21,668 nucleotides of DNA from Halieaceae bacterium UBA5044 (GTDB taxonomy: Bacteria; Pseudomonadota; Gammaproteobacteria; Pseudomonadales; Halieaceae), in contig DIBU01000007.1 of NCBI GenBank assembly GCA_002416125.1, forward strand, positions 1 to 21,668. Direction: 5' to 3'. Position 1 is the first letter of the stretch. Each line of letters starts with the position of its first letter. The notes below the pieces were generated by a model that was given only the letters and a program-made list of their open reading frames with translations, was not told the origin of the DNA and searched no databases. The translations under genes were made by a program, and so were the position numbers. This document shows positions 15,632 through 21,668 of the stretch, one piece after another.

Positions 15632-16555
15632 ATGCGAAGCAAACACATAACCTCGGTCGCCGCCGCGACCACCATCGGCGAAGCGCTGGAGCGGGTCAAT
15701 GCCGCGCTGGAGGCGTCCCCCGTGTATTTTGGCCACGGCACGGATAACCCCTGGGACGAGGCGGTGCAACTGGTGCTGTGGTGTGCCGGGCTGCCCGCTG
15801 ACAGTGACGACCGCGTGCTGGGCTTGCCGCTGACCGCAGCCCAGTCGGCCAGGGCTGCCGAGCTGCTGCAGCGACGGATTCAGGACCGCGTTCCCTTGCC
15901 ATACCTGACCGGCGAGGCGTGGTTTGCCGGGCTTCGCTGGCGGTGTGATACGCGCGCCATTATTCCGCGATCCCCAATTGCAGAGCTGCTGCGTGCCGGC
16001 TACCAGCCCTGGTATCAGGGACCCGGGCCTGCGCGGGTGCTGGACCTCTGCTGCGGCGGTGGTTGTATCGGCCTCGCGACGGCGTGGTATCTGCCGGATG
16101 CCGAGGTTGACCTGATTGACCTGGACGCGGATGCCCTTGCGCTGGCGGCAGTAAATGCGCGGGAGCTGGGCGTGGAGGGCCGCGTGCGTATTCTACAGTC
16201 CGATCTGTTTACGGCAGTGCAGGGCGAGCGCTACGACATCATCGTCACCAATCCGCCCTATGTCGATGTGACAGACCTGGCAGCCATGCCGGCGGAGTAC
16301 GCCCATGAGCCGGCACTGGCACTCGGCTCCGGTGCGGATGGCTTGGATCTGACGCGACGGATCCTTGCGCAGGCGGCGGGGCACCTGCAGCCCCACGGAC
16401 TGCTGGTGCTGGAAGTGGGCAACAGCTGGGAGGCGCTGGAGGAGGCGTTTCCGCAGCTGCCTTTTACCTGGGTGGAGTTTGCTCACGGCGGTCACGGTGT
16501 CTGTGTCCTGACCGCTGCGGAGCTGCGTGAAAGTCGGCCAGCTGCGGGCTTATAG
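15632..16555 (+). CDS. prmB: 50S ribosomal protein L3 glutamine methyltransferase
   Basis: This 307-residue SAM-dependent methyltransferase of the HemK/PrmC family modifies a Gln in ribosomal protein L3. An N-terminal helical domain (about 1-90) leads through RVPLPYLTGEAWFAGLRW, a linker typical of PrmB/PrmC. The Rossmann domain has motif I VLDLCCGGGCIGLA (from Val136) and the glutamine-amide site NPPYVD (Asn207-Pro-Pro-Tyr210). The L3-specific assignment rather than PrmC (release factors) rests on the PrmB-like N-terminus and on aroC directly downstream, the arrangement also found in E. coli. There is no Shine-Dalgarno before the ATG at 15632. Confidence 0.93.
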   Translation: MRSKHITSVAAATTIGEALERVNAALEASPVYFGHGTDNPWDEAVQLVLWCAGLPADSDDRVLGLPLTAAQSARAAELLQRRIQDRVPLPYLTGEAWFAGLRWRCDTRAIIPRSPIAELLRAGYQPWYQGPGPARVLDLCCGGGCIGLATAWYLPDAEVDLIDLDADALALAAVNARELGVEGRVRILQSDLFTAVQGERYDIIVTNPPYVDVTDLAAMPAEYAHEPALALGSGADGLDLTRRILAQAAGHLQPHGLLVLEVGNSWEALEEAFPQLPFTWVEFAHGGHGVCVLTAAELRESRPAAGL

Positions 16556-16557
16556 CG

Positions 16558-16563
16558 TATACT
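16558..16563 (+). promoter_or_regulatory. Possible -10 of an aroC promoter
   Basis: TATACT (5 of 6 to consensus) lies just after the prmB stop and about 30 bp before the aroC ATG, leaving a leader of roughly 22 nt. I see no convincing -35 hexamer at 16-18 bp upstream, so aroC may be read mainly from prmB with this as an internal promoter. Confidence 0.4.
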
Positions 16564-16592
16564 TGCACGTTTCTGGCGGAGACCCCTTAACC

Positions 16593-17699
16593 ATGTCTGG
16601 CAATACTCTCGGCAAGCTGTTCACGGTGACCAGCTTCGGTGAAAGCCACGGCCCTGCCCTGGGCTGTATCGTCGACGGCTGCCCGCCCGGGCTCAGCCTG
16701 AGCACGGCGGACCTGCAGCGCGACCTGGATCGACGCAAGCCCGGTACCTCCCGATATACCACACAGCGGCGCGAGGCGGACGAAGTACAGATCCTGTCCG
16801 GCGTGTTCGAAGGCCGCACCACCGGTACCTCAATCGGCCTGTTGATTGCGAACACGGATCAGCGCTCGAAAGACTACTCGAATATTGCCAACACCTTCCG
16901 CCCGGCGCACGCGGATTATACCTATCAGCAGAAGTACGGGTTTCGCGACTATCGGGGCGGCGGCCGCTCGTCAGCCCGGGAAACCGCGATGCGCGTGGCG
17001 GCGGGGGCGATTGCCCGCAAGTTTCTGCAGGAGCGCTACGGCATTCTCATTCGCGGCTATCTGGCACAGCTGGGTCCGATCCGCGCCGACACCGTGCAGT
17101 GGGACAGTATCGACAGCAATCCGTTTTTCTGCCCGGATCCGTCGAAGGTGGCTGACATGGAAGCGTATATGGCGGCGCTCAATAAACGCGGTGATTCCAT
17201 TGGCGCGCGGATCAACGTCGTTGCGAGCGGTGTCATGCCGGGCCTGGGCGAACCAGTGTTTGATCGCCTGGACGCGGATATTGCCCACGCCATGATGGGT
17301 ATCAACGCGGTGAAGGGCGTGGAAATCGGTGCTGGCTTCGCGGTCGTCGAACAGCAGGGCAGTGAACATCGCGACCTGCTTACGCCGGAGGGTTTTGTCG
17401 GCAACAATGCCGGCGGCGTTCTGGGGGGGATCTCCAGCGGGCAGGACATCACGGTCAGCCTGGCGTTGAAGCCGACCTCCAGCATCCGCCAGCCGGGTGC
17501 CACGATCGATACCTCGGGGGCGGCTATGGAAATGGCCACCCACGGCCGCCACGACCCCTGTGTCGGCATTCGGGCCACCCCCATTGCCGAGGCCATGCTG
17601 GCGATCGTGCTGATGGACCACGTGCTGCGCCACCGCGGGCAGAACATGGACGTCACCTGCGCGACGCCGGTACTGCCGGCGTCGGCGCCGGCGCGCTAG
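16593..17699 (+). CDS. aroC: Chorismate synthase
   Basis: This 368-residue enzyme uses reduced FMN to convert 5-enolpyruvylshikimate-3-phosphate to chorismate, the last shared step of aromatic synthesis. All three family signatures are visible: TSFGESHGPALGCIVDGCPPG near the N-terminus, FDRLDADIAHAMMGINAVKGVE in the middle, and MATHGRHDPCVGIRATPIAEAM near the end. The core FMN-site region DYRGGGRSSARET is also present. The frame opens at 16527 inside prmB, but the ATG at 16593 gives the canonical start MSGNTLGKLFTVTSFGESHG. Its nearest SD-like GGAG is 11 nt away, slightly long. A small membrane-protein gene follows after 8 bp. Confidence 0.98.
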   Translation: MSGNTLGKLFTVTSFGESHGPALGCIVDGCPPGLSLSTADLQRDLDRRKPGTSRYTTQRREADEVQILSGVFEGRTTGTSIGLLIANTDQRSKDYSNIANTFRPAHADYTYQQKYGFRDYRGGGRSSARETAMRVAAGAIARKFLQERYGILIRGYLAQLGPIRADTVQWDSIDSNPFFCPDPSKVADMEAYMAALNKRGDSIGARINVVASGVMPGLGEPVFDRLDADIAHAMMGINAVKGVEIGAGFAVVEQQGSEHRDLLTPEGFVGNNAGGVLGGISSGQDITVSLALKPTSSIRQPGATIDTSGAAMEMATHGRHDPCVGIRATPIAEAMLAIVLMDHVLRHRGQNMDVTCATPVLPASAPAR

Positions 17700-17707
17700 C
17701 GCTTCCC

Positions 17708-17926
17708 GTGGCGCGCTCCCGGCGGCGTTACCTGCGCACCCTCATTCTGGGGCTGCTGGCCATGGCGGCGCTGGTCTGGGGCGCAGTCGACAGCTTTGAC
17801 ATTCCGCTCGAGCGTATCTGGGACATGTTCCTGATGACCCTGGTGGTCGTTGTCGCACTGGTGCTTGCCGCGGCCGCGACGGCCGCCCTGTGGATAGGTG
17901 TTCGGCGCCTCTCAGCGCGCGACTGA
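17708..17926 (+). CDS. Two-helix membrane miniprotein, unknown function
   Basis: This 72-residue frame has a GTG start 8 bp after aroC. The N-terminus is Arg-rich (MARSRRRYLR). Two hydrophobic segments follow: LILGLLAMAALVWGAV (about 12-27) and a long MFLMTLVVVVALVLAAAATAALWIGV (about 40-65). They are joined by an acidic loop (DSFDIPLERIWD), and the tail is RRLSARD. The positive-inside pattern suggests a hairpin with both ends in the cytoplasm. No Shine-Dalgarno is obvious, so it may depend on coupling to aroC. I do not recognise the family. Its last 15 bases overlap the end of the convergent ACT-domain gene. Confidence 0.6.
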   Translation: MARSRRRYLRTLILGLLAMAALVWGAVDSFDIPLERIWDMFLMTLVVVVALVLAAAATAALWIGVRRLSARD

Positions 17927-18445
17927 GCTGTCACCGAGGTCGATCTCCAGCGTCATCTGCTCCGCAATGCCGTCGAGGGCATCGGTCAGGGCTTCACGTG
18001 ACGCACCCTGCGGGATTTCAGCAAGAATATCGGCACGGAACAGCAGTTCACCGCTCATCGGCGCGCTGCTGACCTCACTCTCCATATCGATGACGTTCAC
18101 CTGCTCCGCGGCGAGTGCCCGGGAAATCTCGCGGACGATGCCGGGCCGGTCCGGTCCGAGTACCGCGAGTGTAATGCGCTGCCCGGCGGCGGGTACGGTA
18201 CCGGTGGTGGCCGGGGTGACACGCACACTGATGCCGCTGCTGGCGAGACCCTTCAGTGTGTGCTCCAGGGTGTCACCGGCGTCTTCCGGCAGCGAGACGA
18301 GTACCAGCCCGGCAAATTTGCCGCCCAGTTGGGAGAGACGGCTTTCCTGCCAGTTGCCGCCACAGCGTTCGATCGCGCTGGACAATTGTTCGACGAGGCC
18401 GGGACGGTCGTCGCCAATGAAGGTTACGATAAAAGAAGATTGCAC
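17912..18445 (-). CDS. Double ACT-domain regulator, GcvR-like
   Basis: This 177-residue protein is made of two ACT domains. The first carries FIVTFIGDDRPGLVEQLSSAI (about 3-80). The second carries LAVLGPDRPGIVREISRALA (about 95-170). The paired DRPG turns are typical of ACT ligand sites. The architecture matches GcvR, the glycine-responsive partner of GcvA in E. coli, although related ACT-ACT proteins have other roles. The frame opens at an ATG (18460), but I choose GTG at 18445 because GGAG lies exactly 7 nt upstream and the product then begins MQSSFIVTFIG, right at the first ACT strand. It is divergent from the methyltransferase gene and converges with a 15-bp overlap on the miniprotein. 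No gcv genes are in view. Confidence 0.85.
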   Translation of the reverse strand: MQSSFIVTFIGDDRPGLVEQLSSAIERCGGNWQESRLSQLGGKFAGLVLVSLPEDAGDTLEHTLKGLASSGISVRVTPATTGTVPAAGQRITLAVLGPDRPGIVREISRALAAEQVNVIDMESEVSSAPMSGELLFRADILAEIPQGASREALTDALDGIAEQMTLEIDLGDSSVAR

Positions 18446-18453
18446 GATCAGGC

Positions 18454-18482
18454 TCCACATTCACTGCGACAGCCCGTATATT
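18454..18482 (+). promoter_or_regulatory. Candidate sigma-70 promoter of the exported methyltransferase gene
   Basis: TCCACA (18454-18459, 4 of 6 to TTGACA) is followed by a 17-bp spacer and TATATT (18477-18482). Transcription would begin near 18489, about 28 nt before the ATG at 18517. The -35 overlaps the Shine-Dalgarno of the divergent ACT-domain gene, so the promoter of that gene must lie further right and overlap this one. Confidence 0.5.
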
Positions 18483-18516
18483 AACCCGCAACCCCATGTG
18501 GCAGAAGGAAGCAACC

Positions 18517-19314
18517 ATGAAATATGTACTGGCATTGTTATTGGCCGTGGCACTGGCTCCGGCACAGGCGGCCCTCGACTGGGAGACCGCACTGAATGGC
18601 GATCAGCGCAGCGCCGAAAACAAGGCGCGTGACAGCTCACGCCACCCTCGGCAGACACTGGAGTTTTTCGGCATCGAAGAAGGCATGACGGTCGTCGAGC
18701 TGTCGCCCGGCGGTGGCTGGTATACCGAGGTGCTGGCCCCACTGGTGGCGCCGAACGGGCAGCTCTACGCGGCGCACTTCGGCATGAACCTGTCCTCCAA
18801 CGCCTACTTTCGCAATGCACTCGGCGGGTTCCTGCAGAAGCTTGCCAGCAACAATGATCTGTACGGCCCGGTGAAAGTCACCCAGCTGGCACCGCCGGAC
18901 GAAGTCACGGTTGCACCGGCGGGCTCCGCCGACCTCATCGTGGCGTTTCGCAATATCCATAGCTGGATGCGCATGGGCAGCCTCGATGCGACGCTGGCGG
19001 CTGCGTTTACTGCGCTCAAGCCCGGTGGCGTGCTGGGCATCGTGCAACATCGCGCACCCTCCGGCGATGATCCTGCCGAAATGGCGCGCAGCGGCTACGT
19101 GACCGAAGCCTATGTCATTGCTGCAGCGGAGAAAGCCGGCTTCAAGCTGGATGCGCGCAGCGAGATCAATGCCAACCCCCGCGATACCGCGGATCACGCC
19201 AACGGAGTCTGGTCGTTGCCGCCTGCCCTGCGCGGCGGTGATGAGGACCGCGCCAGGTTCGAGGCCATTGGCGAAAGCGACCGCATGACGCTGCGTTTCG
19301 TGAAGCCGGCGTAA
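18517..19314 (+). CDS. Exported class I SAM-methyltransferase-like protein
   Basis: This 265-residue protein has a clear signal peptide: MKYVLALLLAVALAPAQA, then cleavage before ALDW. The mature part has a class I methyltransferase-like core with motif I VVELSPGGGWYTEVLAP, an acidic end of the next strand around LYAAHFG, VAPAGSADLIVAFRNIHSWM as the motif IV region, and LKPGGVLGIVQHR after it. It resembles the predicted methyltransferases of COG4798 (from memory), which commonly carry signal peptides. Substrate and activity are unknown, and SAM is not normally available in the periplasm. The frame has an earlier ATG at 18496, but the ATG at 18517 has AAGGAAG at good spacing and begins the signal peptide. 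yheU starts 3 bp after the stop. Confidence 0.87.
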   Translation: MKYVLALLLAVALAPAQAALDWETALNGDQRSAENKARDSSRHPRQTLEFFGIEEGMTVVELSPGGGWYTEVLAPLVAPNGQLYAAHFGMNLSSNAYFRNALGGFLQKLASNNDLYGPVKVTQLAPPDEVTVAPAGSADLIVAFRNIHSWMRMGSLDATLAAAFTALKPGGVLGIVQHRAPSGDDPAEMARSGYVTEAYVIAAAEKAGFKLDARSEINANPRDTADHANGVWSLPPALRGGDEDRARFEAIGESDRMTLRFVKPA

Positions 19315-19317
19315 GCC

Positions 19318-19572
19318 TTGGCAGACCTGCTGGAAATACCGCCAGCCCGCCTCTCTGCTGAGGTGCTGGCGGCCCTGCTGGAGGAGTTTGCCAGCCGGGA
19401 TGGTACCGACTACGGTGACCGGGAGCTCAGTCTCGCCGCCAAGGTGCAGCAGCTTCGGGCTCAGCTCGACTCTGGCGCGCTGGTGCTGCTGTATGACGGT
19501 GACAGTGAAACCTGGGATTTGCTGCCGCGCGACAGTGCGAGCCTGTTGCTGTCAGGTGGCGTCCTGTCGTGA
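19318..19572 (+). CDS. yheU: YheU family small protein (UPF0270)
   Basis: This 84-residue acidic cytoplasmic protein starts with TTG three bases after the methyltransferase stop. It matches the YheU pattern: IPPARLSAEVLAALLEEFASRDGTDYG, then ELSLAAKVQQLRAQL, then ALVLLYDGDSETWDLLPRD. Family members are about 70-80 residues and have no established function. There is no ATG or strong Shine-Dalgarno, and coupling to the upstream gene is likely. Its TGA overlaps the GTG of tusA (GTGA). The TTG is the best start because it gives the family N-terminus. Confidence 0.85.
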   Translation: MADLLEIPPARLSAEVLAALLEEFASRDGTDYGDRELSLAAKVQQLRAQLDSGALVLLYDGDSETWDLLPRDSASLLLSGGVLS

Positions 19573-19808
19573 CGCGGCCAGCCAGTGACCACACGCTGGA
19601 TGTGACCGGTTTGTATTGCCCGGAACCGGTCATGCTGCTGCACAATCGCATTCGCGATATGCAGGTAGGAGAGACCGTGTGCGTAGTGGCCACGGACCCG
19701 ACCACGCAGCGCGATATCCCCAAATTCTGCGCCTTTCTTGGCCACGAGCTGCTTACCGAAACGGAGGAGGGCGGAGAGTTTCTCTTCCTGTTGCGTAAAG
19801 GTAGCTGA
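19569..19808 (+). CDS. tusA: Sulfurtransferase TusA family protein
   Basis: This 79-residue protein has the conserved N-terminal motif LDVTGLYCPEPVMLLHNRI, with the persulfide-carrying Cys17 in CPxP. It continues with VVATDPTTQRDIPKFCAFLGHELL. In E. coli TusA takes sulfur from IscS and passes it through TusBCD-TusE to MnmA for 2-thiouridine in tRNA; it also influences other sulfur routes. The start is GTG at 19569, overlapping the yheU stop by 4 nt. The stop abuts the epmC ATG. The family call is firm; the exact sulfur acceptor is inferred. Confidence 0.92.
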   Translation: MTRPASDHTLDVTGLYCPEPVMLLHNRIRDMQVGETVCVVATDPTTQRDIPKFCAFLGHELLTETEEGGEFLFLLRKGS

Positions 19809-20399
19809 ATGCCCGCTGCCGGAGAGCCGATGCCATTTCACGAGTCGGTGTTCTGTGCCCGCCGCGTAGAGCGCGTTTTTGCCGAGTGCTTTCTTCACAG
19901 CGAAAATACCGTGCTCTGTGGCGGCGCGGAAGAACCGCTGTACGCGCCTGCCGTGCATCCAGGTGAGCCGCATCGGCTCTGGTTTCGCGAGGACTTCTTC
20001 GCCAGTGCGCTGCACGAGACCGCGCATTGGTGTATCGCCGGCAGCGCGCGTCGGCAGCAGGTAGATTTCGGCTATTGGTACGCGCCTGAAGGGCGCGATC
20101 CCGAGGCACAGGCGGCCTTTGAGGCGGTGGAGGTTCGCCCGCAGGCTCTGGAGTGGTGTTTTTCCGTTGCCTGCGGTTACCCGTTTCGTGTCAGCACCGA
20201 CAACCTTGCGGCGGAGGGCGGCGTCGCCGCCGACCACAGTGCGTTCCGTGCTGCTGTACGTCGCGAAGCGCTGCGCCTGTCTGGTGCCCCCCTGCCGCGC
20301 CGCGCGGCGGTGTTTTACCGGGCCCTGCAGTTGGAGTTCGGCAGAAGTGGACCACTCACGCCGGCCCTGATCAGGGCGACGGCAGCCCAACCCGATTGA
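19809..20399 (+). CDS. epmC: Elongation factor P hydroxylase
   Basis: This 196-residue protein matches EpmC (YfcM): EEPLYAPA, FFASALHETAHWCIAGSARR, VDFGYWYAPEGRDPEAQAAFE, VEVRPQALEW, and SVACGYPFRVSTDNL. His69, Glu70 and His73 form the HExxH-like metal site. In E. coli EpmC hydroxylates the beta-lysylated lysine of EF-P after EpmA and EpmB act, so epmA and epmB are expected elsewhere in this genome. The start could be the ATG at 19809 directly after the tusA stop (AAGG 7 nt upstream) or the ATG at 19830 (GGAGAG upstream). I keep the longer form. The TGA overlaps the pdxB ATG by one base. Confidence 0.95.
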   Translation: MPAAGEPMPFHESVFCARRVERVFAECFLHSENTVLCGGAEEPLYAPAVHPGEPHRLWFREDFFASALHETAHWCIAGSARRQQVDFGYWYAPEGRDPEAQAAFEAVEVRPQALEWCFSVACGYPFRVSTDNLAAEGGVAADHSAFRAAVRREALRLSGAPLPRRAAVFYRALQLEFGRSGPLTPALIRATAAQPD

Positions 20400-21523
20400 T
20401 GCGCATTCTCGCCGACCAGAATATTCCCGGCCTGGACGCATACTTCCACGACCTCGGCGAGGTGCGTGTGATGGAAGGACGGGACATTGCGGCTCGCGAC
20501 CTGCGGGATGTCGATGTGCTGCTGGTGCGCTCGGTGACGCGCGTGGATACCGCCCTGCTTCAGGGCAGCCGGGTGCGTTTTGTGGGGAGCGCGACGGCAG
20601 GGCTGGACCATGTGGACATCAACGGGCTTGGAGCAGCGGGTGTCGGGTTTGCCGCAGCGCCCGGTGCCAATGCCAATGCGGTGGTCGAGTACGTGCTGGC
20701 CGCTATCGCCGCACAGCCGGACATGCTGGAGCGGCTGCTTGATGGCGGACGCGTCGGCATTATTGGCTACGGTCACGTCGGACGCTTGCTGCGGCAGCGC
20801 CTGACGGCCCTGGGGATTGCCAGCCTGCAGTATGACCCGTGGCTGGCGCCAGGCCGGGTGCCGGAGCCCGCCTCCCTGGACGCGGCGCTGGCCTGCGAGG
20901 TGGTGTCGGTGCACACGTCGCTGACTCACGACGCTCCCTGGCCCAGTTTTCACCTGCTGGGCGCTCCGCAGCTCGCCAGGCTGGGGCCGCAGAACCTGCT
21001 GATAAACGCGAGTCGCGGAGCGGTTGTGGATCAGGCTGCATTGCTGGCGCGGCTGCAGGCGCCGGACCCGCCAAAGTGCGTGCTGGACGTCTGGGAGTTC
21101 GAGCCCGAGGTCTCGGCCGCGTTGTTGCGGCGGGTGAGTCTTGGCACGGCGCACATCGCCGGCTATAGCCATGATGCCAAACTGGCCGCCACGCGGCAGC
21201 TGGCACAGGCGGTGCAGAGCGCTTTCGGCCTTGTGCAACATGCCATCGCTACGGCGGCCGTGGCCGATCCCCTGGTGCTCCCTGCGGGGTTGCGCGGCGT
21301 TGCTGTGCTGCGCTGGCTGTGTGGGGCGCGCTACGACATCCGGGCAGATGACCGCGCCCTGCGCGAGGCGGTCCTTGAGGTCGATGCGGATCGAGCCCGC
21401 AGGGCCTTCGATGAGCTGCGCAGGGGCTACCCCATGCGACGTGAACTGGCGGGCAGCCGCGTACAGGCCGGCAACGCAGAACAGCGCAGGTGGATAACGG
21501 CGTTGGGTGGGGACGTGCAGTAG
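20399..21523 (+). CDS. pdxB: Erythronate-4-phosphate dehydrogenase
   Basis: This 374-residue NAD-dependent D-hydroxyacid dehydrogenase oxidises 4-phosphoerythronate in the DXP-dependent pathway to pyridoxal phosphate. The N-terminus is MRILADQNIPG. VGSATAGLDHVDI is the substrate-domain signature. The NAD fold is VGIIGYGHVGRLL (from Val119). The catalytic set is Arg206 (NASRGAVVD), Glu235 (DVWEFEP) and His252 (TAHIAGYS). A C-terminal dimerisation domain, specific to PdxB, follows. The frame opens far upstream inside epmC, but the ATG at 20399 in the TGATG overlap gives the canonical N-terminus. The stop is 11 bp from the 3' end of a head-on tRNA-Gly. Confidence 0.96.
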   Translation: MRILADQNIPGLDAYFHDLGEVRVMEGRDIAARDLRDVDVLLVRSVTRVDTALLQGSRVRFVGSATAGLDHVDINGLGAAGVGFAAAPGANANAVVEYVLAAIAAQPDMLERLLDGGRVGIIGYGHVGRLLRQRLTALGIASLQYDPWLAPGRVPEPASLDAALACEVVSVHTSLTHDAPWPSFHLLGAPQLARLGPQNLLINASRGAVVDQAALLARLQAPDPPKCVLDVWEFEPEVSAALLRRVSLGTAHIAGYSHDAKLAATRQLAQAVQSAFGLVQHAIATAAVADPLVLPAGLRGVAVLRWLCGARYDIRADDRALREAVLEVDADRARRAFDELRRGYPMRRELAGSRVQAGNAEQRRWITALGGDVQ

Positions 21524-21534
21524 CGGGCAGGGGA

Positions 21535-21610
21535 TGGAGCGGGAAACCGGGTTCGAACCGGCGACCTCAACCTTGGCAAGGTTGCGCTCTACCAACTGAG
21601 CTATTCCCGC
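21535..21610 (-). tRNA. tRNA-Gly (anticodon GCC)
   Basis: This 76-nt cloverleaf on the minus strand has the acceptor stem GCGGGAA/TTCCCGC and D-arm AGCTCAGTTGGTAGAGC. The anticodon stem CAACC/GGTTG encloses TTGCCAA (anticodon GCC). The T-arm has the GGTTCGAACCC core, and the genomic 3' CCA is at 21537-21535. It reads GGC/GGU glycine codons. It lies 18 bp downstream of tRNA-Glu on the same strand, so the two are probably co-transcribed. Confidence 0.97.
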
Positions 21611-21628
21611 GGCACTTAAAAGAGAGAG

Positions 21629-21668
21629 TGGCGTCCCCTAGGGGGTTCGAACCCCTGTTACCGCCGTG
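21629..21668 (-). tRNA. tRNA-Glu (UUC), 3' part only; 5' part beyond the window edge
   Basis: The 40 nt present are the end of the anticodon loop (CAC), the anticodon-stem strand GGCGG, variable loop GTAAC, T-arm AGGGG-TTCGAAC-CCCCT, acceptor strand AGGGGAC, discriminator G and encoded CCA. This is nearly identical to the 3' half of E. coli tRNA-Glu (anticodon UUC) as I remember it. Only the third anticodon base is inside the window, so the anticodon is inferred from that similarity. Confidence 0.85.

Noticed and set aside
18517..21523. The exported methyltransferase plus small genes as a defence or natural-product cluster
   Set aside because: yheU, tusA, epmC and pdxB are core genes with known or conserved housekeeping roles, and no effector, toxin, nuclease or biosynthetic enzyme is present.
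20315..21595. 426-codon minus-strand frame over pdxB, starting within the tRNA-Gly
   Set aside because: It begins inside a tRNA gene and is antisense to pdxB, with no recognisable domain.
21535..21668. tRNA genes as a possible attachment site for an integrated element
   Set aside because: The tRNAs are intact as far as visible, and there is no integrase, direct repeat or foreign-looking DNA beside them within the window.

Overview
The window looks like chromosomal core DNA of a GC-rich gammaproteobacterium. The order sdhA-sdhB-sucA-sucB-lpd-sucC-sucD is the one known from Pseudomonas and relatives. The block folE, prmB, aroC, epmC, pdxB and the near-E. coli tRNA-Glu are also gammaproteobacterial. 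The exported methyltransferase, DUF4892 protein and lipoprotein hydrolase would fit marine groups such as Halieaceae/Cellvibrionales, but the genus is a guess. I see no insertion sequence, phage gene, CRISPR array or frameshifted gene. No intergenic stretch exceeds about 150 bp.

Region 1 (1-9589, + strand) is a TCA-cycle operon. It holds the C-terminal part of sdhA, then sdhB, sucA, sucB, lpdA, sucC and sucD. It carries 2-oxoglutarate through succinyl-CoA to succinate and on to fumarate. An 18-bp perfect-stem bidirectional terminator closes it.

Region 2 (9605-11256) has a minus-strand lipoprotein alpha/beta hydrolase of unknown substrate, which shares that terminator. It is divergent from htpG. 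The 128-bp divergent spacer holds a good sigma-32-type heat-shock promoter facing htpG and an 8-bp inverted repeat that may be an operator.

Region 3 (11257-14936, + strand) is htpG (Hsp90), gpsA (glycerol-3-phosphate dehydrogenase) and a translationally coupled exported DUF4892 protein. The last of these meets folE tail to tail with a 4-nt stop-codon overlap.

Region 4 (14933-18445) has folE (minus strand), divergent from prmB and aroC. These are followed by a two-helix membrane miniprotein that converges on a GcvR-like double-ACT regulator (minus strand).

Region 5 (18477-21523, + strand) is a very compact run: an exported SAM-methyltransferase-fold protein, yheU, tusA, epmC and pdxB, mostly joined by stop/start overlaps. 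tusA (tRNA thiolation), epmC (EF-P hydroxylation) and nearby prmB (ribosomal protein methylation) all serve translation.

Region 6 (21535-21668, minus strand) is a tRNA pair: Glu, cut by the window edge, then Gly(GCC), running head-on into pdxB.

Overall this is mostly ordinary housekeeping DNA. The least explained items are the lipoprotein hydrolase with its promoter palindrome, the exported methyltransferase, the aroC-linked miniprotein and the DUF4892 protein. I found no convincing new multi-gene system.
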